Below, piece after piece: positions 1 through 9,174 of a stretch of 64,000 nt of DNA. The DNA is from Collimonas arenae (GTDB taxonomy: Bacteria; Pseudomonadota; Gammaproteobacteria; Burkholderiales; Burkholderiaceae_D), in assembly GCF_001584165.1 (NCBI RefSeq), contig NZ_CP013233.1:992001-1056000 (forward strand), read 5' to 3'. The translations under genes and the position numbers were made by a program. Every line of letters starts with the position of its first letter. Position 1 is the stretch's first letter. The notes under the pieces are model-generated. The model was not told the DNA's origin and did not search any database. It worked only from the letters and a program-made list of their open reading frames with translations.

Positions 1-584
1 AGAATAGCTATTATTTGCTGGCCATCGGCGCTTCCCTGACCGCCATCGGATTTTTCTGCTTTACTGCATTCCTCGTGATGATGTTGAAATCACGCGAATC
101 GTTGATGGAATACCTGGCTTCGCATGACACGCTGACCGGTCTTCCCAATCGCCTGTTTTTTCAGCAGCGCCTGCAGGAAGAGATGGGGCGCTGTATCCAA
201 CACGGCAGTGCACTTGGCGTGCTGTTCATCGATCTGAACGATTTCAAGGCGATCAACGACAAATACGGCCACGAAGCTGGCGATGCCTTGTTGTGCGCAG
301 CCGCCAAACGCATCCAGGCGGCGGTACGTAATATCGATATCGTATGTCGCTTGGGAGGCGACGAGTTCACGGTCGTGCTGCCCAATCTGACCGATGCCGA
401 AATCGCCGCAACAGTCAGCCATCGCATCCGCCAGACCATTGCGCAGCCGTTTTCGATCAATGGCGTCGATATGTCGATCGGCGCCAGCATTGGTATCAGC
501 CGCTATCCGGAGGACGGCGGCAATATCTCGGCCTTGCTTGAACGTGCCGACAGCGCCATGTATCACGCCAAGGCCGGCGGCTAA
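1..584 (+). CDS. Diguanylate cyclase (GGDEF) protein, 5' end outside window
   Basis: The reading frame is open to the left edge, so only the C-terminal part is visible. It starts with a hydrophobic stretch that looks like a last membrane helix, followed by a GGDEF domain with the active-site motif RLGGDEF. An RNID motif lies five residues before GGDEF, which fits the RxxD inhibitory site that binds c-di-GMP in this family. The protein probably makes c-di-GMP at the inner membrane. It ends abruptly at AKAGG. Most family members continue ten or more residues, and the next frame reads KSGLRR, so the last residues may be lost by a one-base change. The sensory N-terminus is unknown. Confidence 0.85.
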   Translation, partial: NSYYLLAIGASLTAIGFFCFTAFLVMMLKSRESLMEYLASHDTLTGLPNRLFFQQRLQEEMGRCIQHGSALGVLFIDLNDFKAINDKYGHEAGDALLCAAAKRIQAAVRNIDIVCRLGGDEFTVVLPNLTDAEIAATVSHRIRQTIAQPFSINGVDMSIGASIGISRYPEDGGNISALLERADSAMYHAKAGG

Positions 585-654
585 ATCTGGTTTGCGTCGC
601 GCGCAACGCACGCAACTAACGTGGACAGTCAAATTAAACTGCACACAGTTAAGT

Positions 655-705
655 GGAGTCAGAGTTTTTTTTCGGCGGGGGCTTGCCGAAAATTACTCTG
701 CCCCC
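655..705. repeat. REP/MITE-like imperfect palindrome
   Basis: The left arm GGAGTCAGAGT and the right arm ACTCTGCCCCC are near reverse complements. They enclose an inner perfect stem, TTTTCGGC with GCCGAAAA. The GTCAGAG...CTCTG outer arms resemble the palindromic repeats found near REP-associated (Y1) transposases in betaproteobacteria, from memory. No such transposase is in the window. The rest of 585-860 holds no gene I can support. Confidence 0.5.
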
Positions 706-860
706 TTTTTAACGGACCATGGAGTAAGTGCGGTGGTGCATCGGAAATGGACGGGCGTCGTTACCTAATGCGGTTGCTACTCCGTGGAAGCTCGCCGGGG
801 GTGGCCCAGCAGCTAGTCACTTAAATTACTGCACGCAGATGACTCGTCTTTCAGATTAAT

Positions 861-1115
861 CTAGGATTTCCCCGGCTGCTCGGCTGGCAATGCAATCTCT
901 GCCTTGTTTTGCCAGCCACCACCCAACGTCGCAAACGGCGTGACGCAATCCTGCAGGCGTTGTCCCTGTACCCGAACGAAATTCGTGCTTGCTTGCGCGT
1001 AGGCGTTTTCGGCGGTGATCCGCTGTAGCACAGATTTGCCTGCACTGTAGCTGGCGCGCTGCAGGCGCAGCGATTTACTGGAAATGTCTAATGCGTTGAT
1101 GCGAGTTGCTGTGAA
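861..1115 (-). pseudogene. C-terminal remnant of a TolC/NodT-family outer-membrane efflux channel
   Basis: Read leftwards, this frame has no start codon but encodes about 85 residues typical of the end of RND-efflux outer-membrane factors: RLQRASYSAGKS, then a coiled-coil-like stretch, then FVRVQGQRLQDC and LGGGWQNK before the stop at 861. In the family this is the last periplasmic helix pair and the C-terminal tail. The rest of the gene (about 400 residues) is absent. It shares its frame with the gene to its right and is separated from it by a single TGA. I read it as a deletion scar; a readthrough fusion is unlikely. It is easily missed because it lacks an ATG. Confidence 0.7.
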
Positions 1116-1490
1116 TCAGGGAGCGGCTTCCTTATCGAAGTGCTGTTTCAAGGCCATGATCTCGCGCGATACTTCCACCGGAAAACCCGTGCGCGCCCCC
1201 CGTTGATCCAGCAGCAGTTCTGAAAATAATGCCTCACAACTGGAACGCTGCCGCCAGACCTCTGCAAAATGGTTGGCGATACGCGGATAGTGTTTAATTA
1301 GCCATAACGGCCAAATCTCTGTCGGTAATGCTATCAGCCAATCGTAAGTTTGCTTCTGCAAATTCAGGTCGGCAGGGCTTAGCAAGCGACGCAGACTCTC
1401 CCAGTTATTCTCCTGCTTGGCTTGTAGTTCTTTGTCAAGAATCGATTTTGCTTCCGAGACTGAGACTTTTTCGAATGGAATTGAGTCCAT
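1116..1490 (-). CDS. Conserved hypothetical protein, about 124 residues
   Basis: I do not recognise a function. The start at 1490 (MDSIPFEKV) is chosen because it begins the conserved-looking part; an in-frame ATG at 1586 would add 32 residues of low quality. The centre has the pattern WLIALPTEIWPLWLIKHYPRIANHFAEVW, here summarised as a Trp/Pro-rich block near residues 58-85. It resembles short cytoplasmic hypothetical proteins that I recall from betaproteobacterial mobile or plasmid regions. No signal peptide or membrane helix is seen. It sits between an efflux-channel remnant and an exported protein, in a region with signs of gene loss. Confidence 0.55.
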   Translation of the reverse strand: MDSIPFEKVSVSEAKSILDKELQAKQENNWESLRRLLSPADLNLQKQTYDWLIALPTEIWPLWLIKHYPRIANHFAEVWRQRSSCEALFSELLLDQRGARTGFPVEVSREIMALKQHFDKEAAP

Positions 1491-1817
1491 GATGTCCCCA
1501 AAAAAGGAATTGCCAAGTCGAAGCTGCCAACCCGGGGCTGCACGCGCCAATAGATTTACCGGACGGTAACTAGATTGTATTGCCATTTGGCATTTATTTT
1601 TAATCTATTTACGATCGCGCAGCGACGCGGCCCCCATCAATCCCCGGATCTTTCTTGTGTCGGGATTGTTTCGGTGGCCTAACGATACGCTATGGCGGTG
1701 AATAGATGGGGGAGCGCTGCTTCCTGCCGTAAATACACGCGGCGCGGCGCCGATTGCAGAGAAAATCCGGCGGATGCAGGGCGATAATCTGCCACCCTGC
1801 ATTCTCAAGAATCCCCG
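1491..1817. other. Intergenic stretch, nothing recognised
   Basis: Between the two leftward hypothetical genes I see no RNA gene, repeat or convincing coding frame. The short leftward frame at 1605-1808 is rich in Arg, Ser and Pro and has no protein-like pattern. Confidence 0.4.
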
Positions 1818-2564
1818 TCATTGAACCGAAAATGACTCCAGCACTTCAGTCGTTCGTTTATGCAGCGCGCCGTTGCCATTCGAATCTTCTGAAATAATTT
1901 TGACGTCGCGTTTGATCTCCGGGACATACCAAAAGGCTTTATACAATCGTCCGCTTACTGGAGGTGGCGTATAAGCGGTATGCGTTTGAACGATAGCGGT
2001 TGCTCCGGATGCTGCCGTTCCCACCGCGCTATTCGCCGACGGGCCACGTGGTTCGAATTCTTTTGTCCATTCACCTTCGGCTTCAATCTTGAGCGCCTTG
2101 AAAGTCCCCGCAGGTACTTTCACTTCTTCCCACCCCACGACAGTGTATTGCTGCGAGATTTTTTGTGTTTTGGTCAATGCATCAGGCTTGTCTTCTACAG
2201 TTTCCAATTTCCAGGTCTTACCCGGCTGCATCGGGAAATCATAGGGGCGGGTGGTCACGATATTTTTCCCATTAACGCTACGAGTAACGCTCCAGTCCGT
2301 ATTCAGGGTGGATTCTTTTGGTGGCAAATTGCTGTCAACTGGTTTGTTGGCAAGAACGACGGTATGTGAACCAGCACGGCTGATCGATGCCTCCCATTTG
2401 CGCGTAGTGGAACTCATGGTGTCCGACTTGCTTTCGTCCTCGCGTACGCTGTAGACCCATTTATCCCCTTCTTTCAGGGCGGGACGATCAACGGTTTGCG
2501 CATGCAGGGTGCCTATTGTCATACAGAACAACCCAATCACTGTAGTGCGAGGAGCTATTATCAT
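1818..2564 (-). CDS. Exported protein of unknown function
   Basis: The start at 2564 is preceded by an AGAG ribosome-site-like run and opens a signal peptide ending in LHAQ, so about 23 residues should be removed on export. The mature part of about 225 residues is beta-rich with many Thr, Ser, Val and Lys. It includes the pattern GWEEVKVPAGTFKALKIEAEG near the middle, which resembles repeats seen in secreted proteins of unknown role that report a quantity by 'property...derived through...amount' type beta sandwiches; that is a weak resemblance. An upstream in-frame start at 2624 would place charged residues before the signal peptide and is less likely. It lies alone, facing away from the IS21 remnant. 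Confidence 0.65.
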   Translation of the reverse strand: MIIAPRTTVIGLFCMTIGTLHAQTVDRPALKEGDKWVYSVREDESKSDTMSSTTRKWEASISRAGSHTVVLANKPVDSNLPPKESTLNTDWSVTRSVNGKNIVTTRPYDFPMQPGKTWKLETVEDKPDALTKTQKISQQYTVVGWEEVKVPAGTFKALKIEAEGEWTKEFEPRGPSANSAVGTAASGATAIVQTHTAYTPPPVSGRLYKAFWYVPEIKRDVKIISEDSNGNGALHKRTTEVLESFSVQ

Positions 2565-2696
2565 TTTTATCTCTACAAGAATTTTTGACGAAATGATTAT
2601 AGCTTTCAAATATTGCCGAAACACATGTAGACACGGATTGTCACAATTTTCTGATTTTCATCGTCGCAAGTGAGGTGTATGTGCATGAGGTGTTGA

Positions 2697-3164
2697 TTTG
2701 CGTCTAAAACTGACCCACTTAGCTGGATAATTTGCATCGAAAATTGACCCACGTATAGAACACAATCCTACTCAATATAGTGAGTGGGAGATTGGAGTGA
2801 TCGACGTGGCATTATTCGACGCTGGCACCTTCGTGACCAAGTCTCATTGAGGGAGATCGCCAGACGTTTGGGTATCTCCAGAAACACCGTCAGACGCTAT
2901 CTACGCTCTGAGGTTATAGAGCCATCTTATCCAGATAGACGTACTCCTAGCGCTCTTGATCAGTACGCCTTCAAGCTTTCATCTTGGCTTAAAACTGAAG
3001 CTACCAAAACTCGAAAGCAACGCCGCAGCTTGAGACAGCTCCATGCGGAACTATGTGCGTTGGGCTTTGAGGGGTCGTATGACCGGGTTGCGGCCTTTGC
3101 GCGGCAGTGGCGACTGGATCAACAGGATAGGGTCAATTTCGCGAGCAAAGGAACACTCTGTTGA
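2697..3164 (+). mobile_element. Truncated IS21-family element, left end
   Basis: Two near-identical 22-bp direct repeats lie at 2697-2718 and 2731-2752, both ending AAAA(C/T)TGACCCAC. Tandem terminal repeats of this kind are typical of IS21-family ends. They are followed at once by an istA start. The element stops at about 3164: the rest of istA, all of istB and a matching right end are missing. A sequence at 3130-3146 (GGGTCAATTTCG) is nearly the inverse of the terminal repeat and may mark the deletion joint. Confidence 0.7.
2784..3164 (+). pseudogene. istA: IstA transposase fragment (IS21 family)
   Basis: About 126 residues remain of a protein normally near 500. A GTG at 2784 starts the frame. 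The N-terminal helix-turn-helix is clear: VSLREIARRLGISRNTVRRY. It is followed by the charged linker and the FARQWRLDQQDRV pattern that in IstA comes just before the catalytic DDE domain. The DDE domain is absent and the frame stops at 3162-3164. The fragment could bind DNA at best and cannot transpose. Confidence 0.8.
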
Positions 3165-3188
3165 CCCTTCGTTGAACCTTTAGAAATG

Positions 3189-3220
3189 ACAAAGGGTTAC
3201 GTGTGAACGTAACCCTTTGT
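3189..3220. terminator. Strong hairpin between IS21 remnant and tRNA
   Basis: A perfect 14-bp stem (ACAAAGGGTTACGT and its complement) closes a GTGA loop. It can end transcription of the leftward tRNA or of the rightward remnant. On the plus side it is followed by TTTAT. Confidence 0.6.
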
Positions 3221-3226
3221 TTTATA

Positions 3227-3304
<78 letters not shown>

Positions 3305-3427
3305 AATTCCTCAGGGCTGTTGCGCGACAATCGCGGCGACTTACCGGACTAGCGCACAACGACATCTTAAAATGCAGGCAATTTTCGTATTATAGAAAAA
3401 TACTGCTGTGAAAGGTAGCGGAAGTTA

Positions 3428-3462
3428 CAGTGAATCAGCCAAAAATACTGAATGATTCACTG
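3428..3462. repeat. Inverted repeat just after rpoD
   Basis: A 10-bp perfect stem, CAGTGAATCA with TGATTCACTG, with a 15-base loop lies just beyond the rpoD stop. It may act as the 3' end structure of the rpoD message, but there is no T run after it on the minus strand. Confidence 0.4.
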
Positions 3463-3472
3463 ATTACTTTGC

Positions 3473-5959
3473 TTAATTACCTTCCAGGAAGCTCTTCAGC
3501 TTGTCGGAACGCGATGGGTGGCGCAGCTTGCGCAGCGCTTTAGCCTCTATTTGACGGATCCGCTCACGTGTCACGTCGAACTGCTTGCCGACTTCTTCCA
3601 AGGTATGGTCGGTCGACATTTCGATACCGAAACGCATGCGCAAGACTTTCGCTTCGCGTGGGGTCAGCGAATCGAGGATATCCTTCACGACGCCGCGCAT
3701 CGATGCGTGCAATGCTGCATCGGCTGGCGCCAGGGTGTTGTTGTCCTCGATGAAATCGCCCAGATGCGAATCGTCATCGTCGCCGATCGGTGTTTCCATC
3801 GAAATCGGTTCTTTGGCGATCTTCATGATCTTGCGAATCTTGTCTTCCGGCATTTCCATCTTGATTGCCAATGTTGCCGGATCCGGCTCAGCGCCGGTTT
3901 CCTGCAGGATCTGACGCGAGATGCGGTTCATCTTGTTGATCGTTTCGATCATGTGCACCGGAATACGAATGGTGCGAGCCTGATCGGCGATCGAACGGGT
4001 GATGGCCTGACGGATCCACCAAGTCGCATAGGTCGAGAATTTGTAGCCGCGGCGGTATTCAAACTTGTCGACAGCTTTCATCAAGCCGATGTTGCCTTCC
4101 TGGATCAGATCCAGGAATTGCAAACCGCGGTTGGTGTACTTCTTCGCAATCGAGATCACCAAACGCAAGTTGGCTTCTGTCATTTCGCGCTTGGCCATGC
4201 GCGCCTTCTTCTCGCCGGCGCCCATCTTCTTGTTGATGCCGCGCAGATCAGGCAAAGGCAGCACGACGCGCGCCTGTAGATCGATCAGGCGTTGCTGCAG
4301 TTCTTTCACCGCAGGCACGTTCCGGCTCAAGACTGTGCTGTATGCATGGTTGCCGTTGACTTCACCGTCAACCCAGTCAAGATTGGTTTCATTGCCTGGG
4401 AAAACCTTGATGAAGTGCGGGCGCGGCATGCCGCATTTGTTGACCGCAACGTCGAGGATCTGGCGTTCGATCTGACGCACTTCGTCAACCTGGCCGCGCA
4501 GTGTGTCGCACAGTTTTTCAACAACCTTGGCGGTAAAGCGAATGCCCAGCAGCTCGTTCGAAATGATTTCTTGCGCTTTGACATACGGCTTCGAGTTGTA
4601 GCCTTCTTTTTCGAAAGCCTTGCGCATCTTGTCGAATTGCGTGGAAATGGTTTCGAATTTGCTCAGCGCTTCGCGCTTCAATTGCTCCAGCTGTTCAGCC
4701 GAGAAGCCGGCAGCGCCCGACGACGAACTGGCGTCATCTTCTTCTTCGTCTTCTTCTTCCTCTTCTTCGTCTTCGTCGCTTTCGTCGTCCGTCGCAGGGG
4801 CGGCTGCGCTTACCGCTGCCGCTTCATCTGTCTGGTTGGGGTCGACCAGGCCGTCAACGATTTCGTCGATCTTGATTTCGTCTTTTGAGATTTTGTCGGC
4901 GGCCAGCAGGATTTCGGCGATCGTAGTCGGGCAAGCCGAAATCGCCTGGATCATGTCCTTCAAGCCGTCTTCGATACGCTTGGCGATTTCAATTTCGCCT
5001 TCGCGGGTCAGCAGTTCGACCGAACCCATTTCACGCATGTACATGCGGACTGGATCGGTGGTGCGACCGAAATCGGAATCGACAGTCGACAGCGCTGCTT
5101 CGGCAGCTGCCTCGGCATCGTCATCGCTGGCGACGGTGGCAACGTTGTCGGACAGCAGCAATGTTTCTGCGTCGGGCGCCTGTTCGTAGACCGCAATCCC
5201 CATGTCGCTGAACGTACCGATGATGCCTTCAATGGCTTCCGGATCGATAATGTTTTCAGGCAGGTGGTCGTTGATTTCCGAGAAGGTCAGGAAGCCGCGC
5301 TCCTTGCCCATCTTGATCAGGGTCTTGAGCTTTTGACGACGGGCTTCGAGTTCTTCTTCGCTGGCTTCGGTATCGGACGAGAATGCGTCTTTCAGCAAAG
5401 CCTTTTCCTTGGCTTTGCGATCCTTGGCCTTGGCTTTGTCGACCGCTTTCAGTTCAGCACGTTCGACCGCGTTCAGCGCCGCGACTTCGTCGTTTTCCGG
5501 TTGGAATTCTTTCGGCTTGCGACCACGACGCCCTGGTACCTTGACCGACGGCAGAATGTAGCCGGAAGTATCAATCGCCGCCAGTGTCGCGGCATCCGTG
5601 GTTTGACTTACGCCTGATCCAATCATCACGCTAACGTCGGCCTTGACCGGAGCCGCGGCTGCATTTTTGGATGATTTGACGACTTTGAGTTGAGGTTTCT
5701 TGTTTGTCACAGGGGCTTTCGATTTCACAGATACTGGTTTTGCAACAGTTCTTGATGCACTTTTTTTCGTGGTCGTCGCAGTTGCTTTAGAAACGACTTT
5801 CTTGCTAACGGTTTTTGTCGGCGTTTTCGATGAAACTGCCGTTTTCTTTACAGAGGATTTCGGTGTTGAGGAAGAGGCGCCTGGTTTGGCCGCTGCCGGC
5901 TTCGCATTTTTAACAGAAAGTGTCAGGGATTTCGCGGGTCTCTTCATTGCGTTCGCCAT
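3473..5959 (-). CDS. rpoD: Primary sigma factor RpoD (sigma-70)
   Basis: Directs RNA polymerase to housekeeping promoters. About 828 residues from the ATG at 5959; a TTG five codons earlier is a weaker start. The first 90 residues are a Lys/Ala/Pro/Ser/Thr-rich tail. Region 1.1 follows ([13 protein letters not shown]), then region 1.2 ([20 protein letters not shown]), a non-conserved region with an almost uninterrupted Asp/Glu run near residue 400, region 2 ([20 protein letters not shown] and [13 protein letters not shown]), region 3, and region 4 with the -35-binding helix ([20 protein letters not shown]). It is the last gene of the rpsU-yqeY-dnaG-rpoD block and has its own promoter in the 311-bp gap behind dnaG. 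Confidence 0.97.
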   Translation of the reverse strand: MANAMKRPAKSLTLSVKNAKPAAAKPGASSSTPKSSVKKTAVSSKTPTKTVSKKVVSKATATTTKKSASRTVAKPVSVKSKAPVTNKKPQLKVVKSSKNAAAAPVKADVSVMIGSGVSQTTDAATLAAIDTSGYILPSVKVPGRRGRKPKEFQPENDEVAALNAVERAELKAVDKAKAKDRKAKEKALLKDAFSSDTEASEEELEARRQKLKTLIKMGKERGFLTFSEINDHLPENIIDPEAIEGIIGTFSDMGIAVYEQAPDAETLLLSDNVATVASDDDAEAAAEAALSTVDSDFGRTTDPVRMYMREMGSVELLTREGEIEIAKRIEDGLKDMIQAISACPTTIAEILLAADKISKDEIKIDEIVDGLVDPNQTDEAAAVSAAAPATDDESDEDEEEEEEDEEEDDASSSSGAAGFSAEQLEQLKREALSKFETISTQFDKMRKAFEKEGYNSKPYVKAQEIISNELLGIRFTAKVVEKLCDTLRGQVDEVRQIERQILDVAVNKCGMPRPHFIKVFPGNETNLDWVDGEVNGNHAYSTVLSRNVPAVKELQQRLIDLQARVVLPLPDLRGINKKMGAGEKKARMAKREMTEANLRLVISIAKKYTNRGLQFLDLIQEGNIGLMKAVDKFEYRRGYKFSTYATWWIRQAITRSIADQARTIRIPVHMIETINKMNRISRQILQETGAEPDPATLAIKMEMPEDKIRKIMKIAKEPISMETPIGDDDDSHLGDFIEDNNTLAPADAALHASMRGVVKDILDSLTPREAKVLRMRFGIEMSTDHTLEEVGKQFDVTRERIRQIEAKALRKLRHPSRSDKLKSFLEGN

Positions 5960-6171
5960 GGAATCAAATACCAATTTGGTTACACTGATTTGCGCTATGG
6001 TTACTACAGCCTGCAGTCCGTCCGTTTAAATTTTGCCAAGTTTAAATCGCCGACAAAGCCGCCTGCGCACCACATCTCTCTACGTTCCTATCTCACTCAA
6101 ACAAAACTGGTGTTACTATCAATTCAGCACCCAAATCGGCTGCTTCTAAGGTGTTGAATCTAAAGCCTTTA

Positions 6172-6200
6172 ATTATAGCATATGGAGGGCTTTCCTCCAA
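6172..6200 (-). promoter_or_regulatory. Probable sigma-70 promoter of rpoD
   Basis: Read on the minus strand, TTGGAG (6200-6195) is 17 bases before a perfect TATAAT (6177-6172). Transcription would begin about 205 bases before the rpoD ATG. No other gene lies in the 5960-6270 gap, so this separates rpoD expression from dnaG. The -10 box is excellent and the -35 box is weak. Confidence 0.6.
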
Positions 6201-6270
6201 TCCAAGCGCCCCGGATCAGCCGGAGCGGCGCTAATCTCAATCTCGGCCTGCTCATATTTTGAGCCATTTT

Positions 6271-8067
6271 CTAGCGCAAACTGGTTTCAGCTTCCGCTTC
6301 GCGCCGCAATTGCTCCTGTTTTTGCATCAAATCCCGATAACGCTGGCGTGCATCTTCGCTGCCGAGGCCGGATGCGGCGAGCTGGTCCAGTTCATCTTTC
6401 AATATCTTCATTTTAGTCTGGCGAATTGCGCCCGCCAGTTCTAATCGCGCGGCCTCTGTTTCTGATTCAGATTCCGCTGCAATTTCTGCGATCAATGACT
6501 CAAAATCCTCGCCGCCTTCACGCAAATGCTCTGCCAGCGTTGCAAAATTGGCCTGGTCGCCCATTTCGTGGCTGGCGGTAATCAGCCGTGCCAGCATTTC
6601 TGCCCGATCCGGCGCAAAATGCGCCACTGCATCTAGCGCCGCGTCGTCCAGTTCGGAGGCAAATGCCGGGTGTGCCACCAGCAGGCGAATGATTTGTCGT
6701 TCCAGCCCGACCGGGGCAGGGCGGTTGCTGCGCGGCGGTGCGCGGCGCGCGGCGGCGATTGGCTTGACCAGTTCAAACAATGACTCGATTTCAGTCGGCG
6801 TCGATTGCGTCAACTGCGCCAGGCCACGGACGATTTGCAGCCGCAACGACGAAGGCGGCATTAATTGCAGCAGCGGCTTGGCGTCGAATTGCGCCCGCGC
6901 CCGTCCTTCGGAGGTGTTCAAATCGGCTTCGGCCGTCACCTCGTTGAGCAGAAATTGTGACAATGGCATGGCGTCATGGATTTGCCGCTCGAATGCCTCT
7001 GCCCCCATTTCTCTGACAAAACTGTCCGGATCGTGTTCCTGTGGCAGAAACAGGAATTTGATGACTTTGTTATCGGTAGCGTGCGGCAGGCAGGCATCCA
7101 GTGCCCGCCGCGCCGCCTTGCGGCCGGCGCGATCACCATCGAAACTGAAGACCACATGGTCGGTCTGGCGCAACAGCTTATGTACATGGGTCGGCGTGCA
7201 GGCGGTTCCCAATGTGGCGACTGCCTGCGGGAAGCCCAACTGAGCCAAGGCCACTACGTCCATATAACCTTCCGTCACCAGCACGTAGCCGGCGTCGCGG
7301 ATTGCCTGGCGCGCCTCAAACAAGCCATACAACTCGCTTCCCTTCTGAAATAGGGGTGTTTCCGGCGAATTCAAGTACTTCGGCTCGCCGCCATCCAGCA
7401 CCCGGCCGCCAAAGCCGATGACTTGGCCCTTGGTATTGCGAATGGGAAACATGATGCGATCGCGAAAACGATCATAGCGTTTGCGGTTGTTGCCTTCTTC
7501 GTCGGTGCGGTCGATCACCAAGCCGGCTTCGACCAGCGCTGTGACTTCATAATCGGGAAACACCTGGCGCAAGCTGTCCCAGTTGTCCGGGGAATAGCCC
7601 AACCCAAATTTGGCGGCGACTTCGCCGGTCAGGCCGCGCCGCTTCAAGTAATCGACCGCATGCGCAGCGCTGCGTAATTGCTGCCGATAGAAGTCGCAGG
7701 CGCTGCTCATTGCATCGGACAGCGCCAGGCTCTTGGCTTGGTATTCGGCGCGCTGGGCTGGTGGAATCTTGTCATCGTTGTCCGGAACAGTCATGCCGAC
7801 ACCTTGCGCCAGATCCTTGACCGCTTCCACGAAACCTAGTCCGGAGTATTCAATCAGGAAGCCGATCGCGGTGCCATGTGCACCGCAGCCGAAGCAGTGA
7901 TAGAACTGCTTGGTCGGGCTGACCGTGAAACTTGGCGATTTTTCGTTGTGGAAGGGGCATAAACCCATCAGGTTCGCGCCACCTTTTTTCAACTGGACGT
8001 ATTTACCCACCACGTCAACGATGTCGACGCGGTTGAGCAGGTCTTGGATGAAGGATTGCGGGATCAC
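6271..8067 (-). CDS. dnaG: DNA primase DnaG
   Basis: Makes RNA primers for the replication fork, working with the replicative helicase. 598 residues, normal length. The start is GTG at 8067 (reading V/M-IPQSFIQDLL), matching the family start. The N-terminal CHC2-type zinc finger is visible: CPFHNEKSPSF and FYHCFGCGAHG. The TOPRIM core follows with the glutamate in VLVTEGYMDVV and the DxD-like acidic pair in VFSFDGDRAGRKA. The C-terminal third, after residue 440, is the helicase-binding domain. It lies 44 bases after yqeY in the same direction. Confidence 0.97.
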   Translation of the reverse strand: MIPQSFIQDLLNRVDIVDVVGKYVQLKKGGANLMGLCPFHNEKSPSFTVSPTKQFYHCFGCGAHGTAIGFLIEYSGLGFVEAVKDLAQGVGMTVPDNDDKIPPAQRAEYQAKSLALSDAMSSACDFYRQQLRSAAHAVDYLKRRGLTGEVAAKFGLGYSPDNWDSLRQVFPDYEVTALVEAGLVIDRTDEEGNNRKRYDRFRDRIMFPIRNTKGQVIGFGGRVLDGGEPKYLNSPETPLFQKGSELYGLFEARQAIRDAGYVLVTEGYMDVVALAQLGFPQAVATLGTACTPTHVHKLLRQTDHVVFSFDGDRAGRKAARRALDACLPHATDNKVIKFLFLPQEHDPDSFVREMGAEAFERQIHDAMPLSQFLLNEVTAEADLNTSEGRARAQFDAKPLLQLMPPSSLRLQIVRGLAQLTQSTPTEIESLFELVKPIAAARRAPPRSNRPAPVGLERQIIRLLVAHPAFASELDDAALDAVAHFAPDRAEMLARLITASHEMGDQANFATLAEHLREGGEDFESLIAEIAAESESETEAARLELAGAIRQTKMKILKDELDQLAASGLGSEDARQRYRDLMQKQEQLRREAEAETSLR

Positions 8068-8111
8068 GTAGACTCGACGGCAACGGCTGCGATATCGGGT
8101 ATTTTACGTGT

Positions 8112-8561
8112 TCAGGCTTTGGTCAGCGCTGCTTTGACCAGTCCGGATACCGCCGTCATGTCGGCGCGGCCGGCGAGCTTTGGTTTTAAGATTGCCATTA
8201 CCTTGCCCATGTCTTGCGGTCCGGCGGCGCCACTGGTGGTCACCGCTGCGGCGACTTCAGCCTGGATTTCCGCTTCCGACAGGCCGGCAGGCATGTAAGC
8301 CGACAGAATGACGAGTTCGGCTTTTTCGATGTCTGCCAGATCCTGGCGGCCACCGGCTTCAAACTGGGTGATCGAATCCTTGCGTTGCTTGATCATTTTT
8401 TCGATGATAGCCAGAACGTGGGTGTCGTTCAGCTCAATGCGCTCATCCACTTCCTTTTGTTTCATCGCAGCCGTAATCAGCCGGATTGCGCTCAGTTTTG
8501 CCGTGTCCTTGGCGCGCATCGCCGCCTTCATGTCTTCAGTAATCTGTTCTTTCAAGCCCAT
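8112..8561 (-). CDS. yqeY: GatB/YqeY domain protein
   Basis: A 149-residue cytoplasmic protein related to the C-terminal domain of the amidotransferase subunit GatB, which binds tRNA. The role of the free-standing version is not settled. The start at 8561 is fixed by GGAG seven bases upstream; an ATG four codons earlier lacks this. The family patterns LKEQITEDMKAAMRAKD and KQKEVDERIELND are clear. It sits between rpsU and dnaG, which is its usual place in proteobacteria. Confidence 0.93.
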   Translation of the reverse strand: MGLKEQITEDMKAAMRAKDTAKLSAIRLITAAMKQKEVDERIELNDTHVLAIIEKMIKQRKDSITQFEAGGRQDLADIEKAELVILSAYMPAGLSEAEIQAEVAAAVTTSGAAGPQDMGKVMAILKPKLAGRADMTAVSGLVKAALTKA

Positions 8562-8707
8562 GCAGTTCTCCAAGTAGTGGTGTTTTCCATATTTGCCGGA
8601 AAATCAAAGTGCTGGAATTTTGTGTCTGATGCGCGTTTTGCCGTTGGTTTTTATCGCAAGAAAATACAAGTGATATCGAAAACCTGCTATACGCAGCAAT
8701 AAACGGC

Positions 8708-8741
8708 AAAACCCGCTGCGGAGCAACACCGGAGCGGGTTT
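8708..8741 (-). terminator. Terminator or attenuator after rpsU
   Basis: On the minus strand AAACCCGCT pairs with AGCGGGTTT and is followed by TTGCCGTTTATT. It lies between rpsU and yqeY. It would let the ribosomal protein gene be expressed above the primase and sigma genes, as in the classical macromolecular-synthesis operon. Confidence 0.75.
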
Positions 8742-8793
8742 GTAACGCTATTCAATCAACCGCACCAAGTGCGATGAAGAATTAGTGCAAATA

Positions 8794-9006
8794 TTAGTAC
8801 AGTTTTTTCGGCAATTGCTGGCTGCGAATGCGCTTGTAATGGCGCTTCACAGCGGCTGCCAGCTTACGCTTACGCTCAGCCGTTGGCTTTTCGTAGAATT
8901 CACGTGCACGCAACTCAGTCAGCAAACCTGTTTTTTCAATGGTGCGCTTGAAGCGACGCATAGCGACTTCGAACGGCTCGTTTTCTTTAAGACGAATTGT
9001 GGTCAT
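8794..9006 (-). CDS. rpsU: 30S ribosomal protein S21
   Basis: A 70-residue basic protein of the small ribosomal subunit that helps the 30S subunit pair with mRNA. The start at 9006 ([20 protein letters not shown]) is the family start; the longer frame to 9093 only adds non-coding leader. The pattern [16 protein letters not shown] and the Lys/Arg-rich tail are typical. It is the first gene of the rpsU-yqeY-dnaG-rpoD block, with a terminator-like hairpin directly behind it. Confidence 0.97.
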   Translation of the reverse strand: MTTIRLKENEPFEVAMRRFKRTIEKTGLLTELRAREFYEKPTAERKRKLAAAVKRHYKRIRSQQLPKKLY

Positions 9007-9174
9007 GTAAATTAAAACCAAGTTTGTATAGGGAAGAGCGAGATTATAGCGGGGAAAACCAATAAATGGAAGTCTTATCCCACCCTGAATCAATCTTGCC
9101 GCAAATTTGCAACATCTTTCTCTATCGCTTCAGGGAGGCTAGGGAGGAAGTTGCTTTGCATTATTTTTTTGTTG

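Noticed and set aside
1605-1808. 67-residue leftward frame
   Set aside because: Composition is Arg/Ser/Pro-rich without structure; looks non-coding.
3518-4279. 253-residue frame antisense to rpoD
   Set aside because: Antisense of sigma regions 2-4; no start signal or motif.
4738-4790. CTT/TCT-rich microsatellite-like repeat
   Set aside because: It encodes the Asp/Glu tract of RpoD on the minus strand, so it is coding and not an independent repeat.
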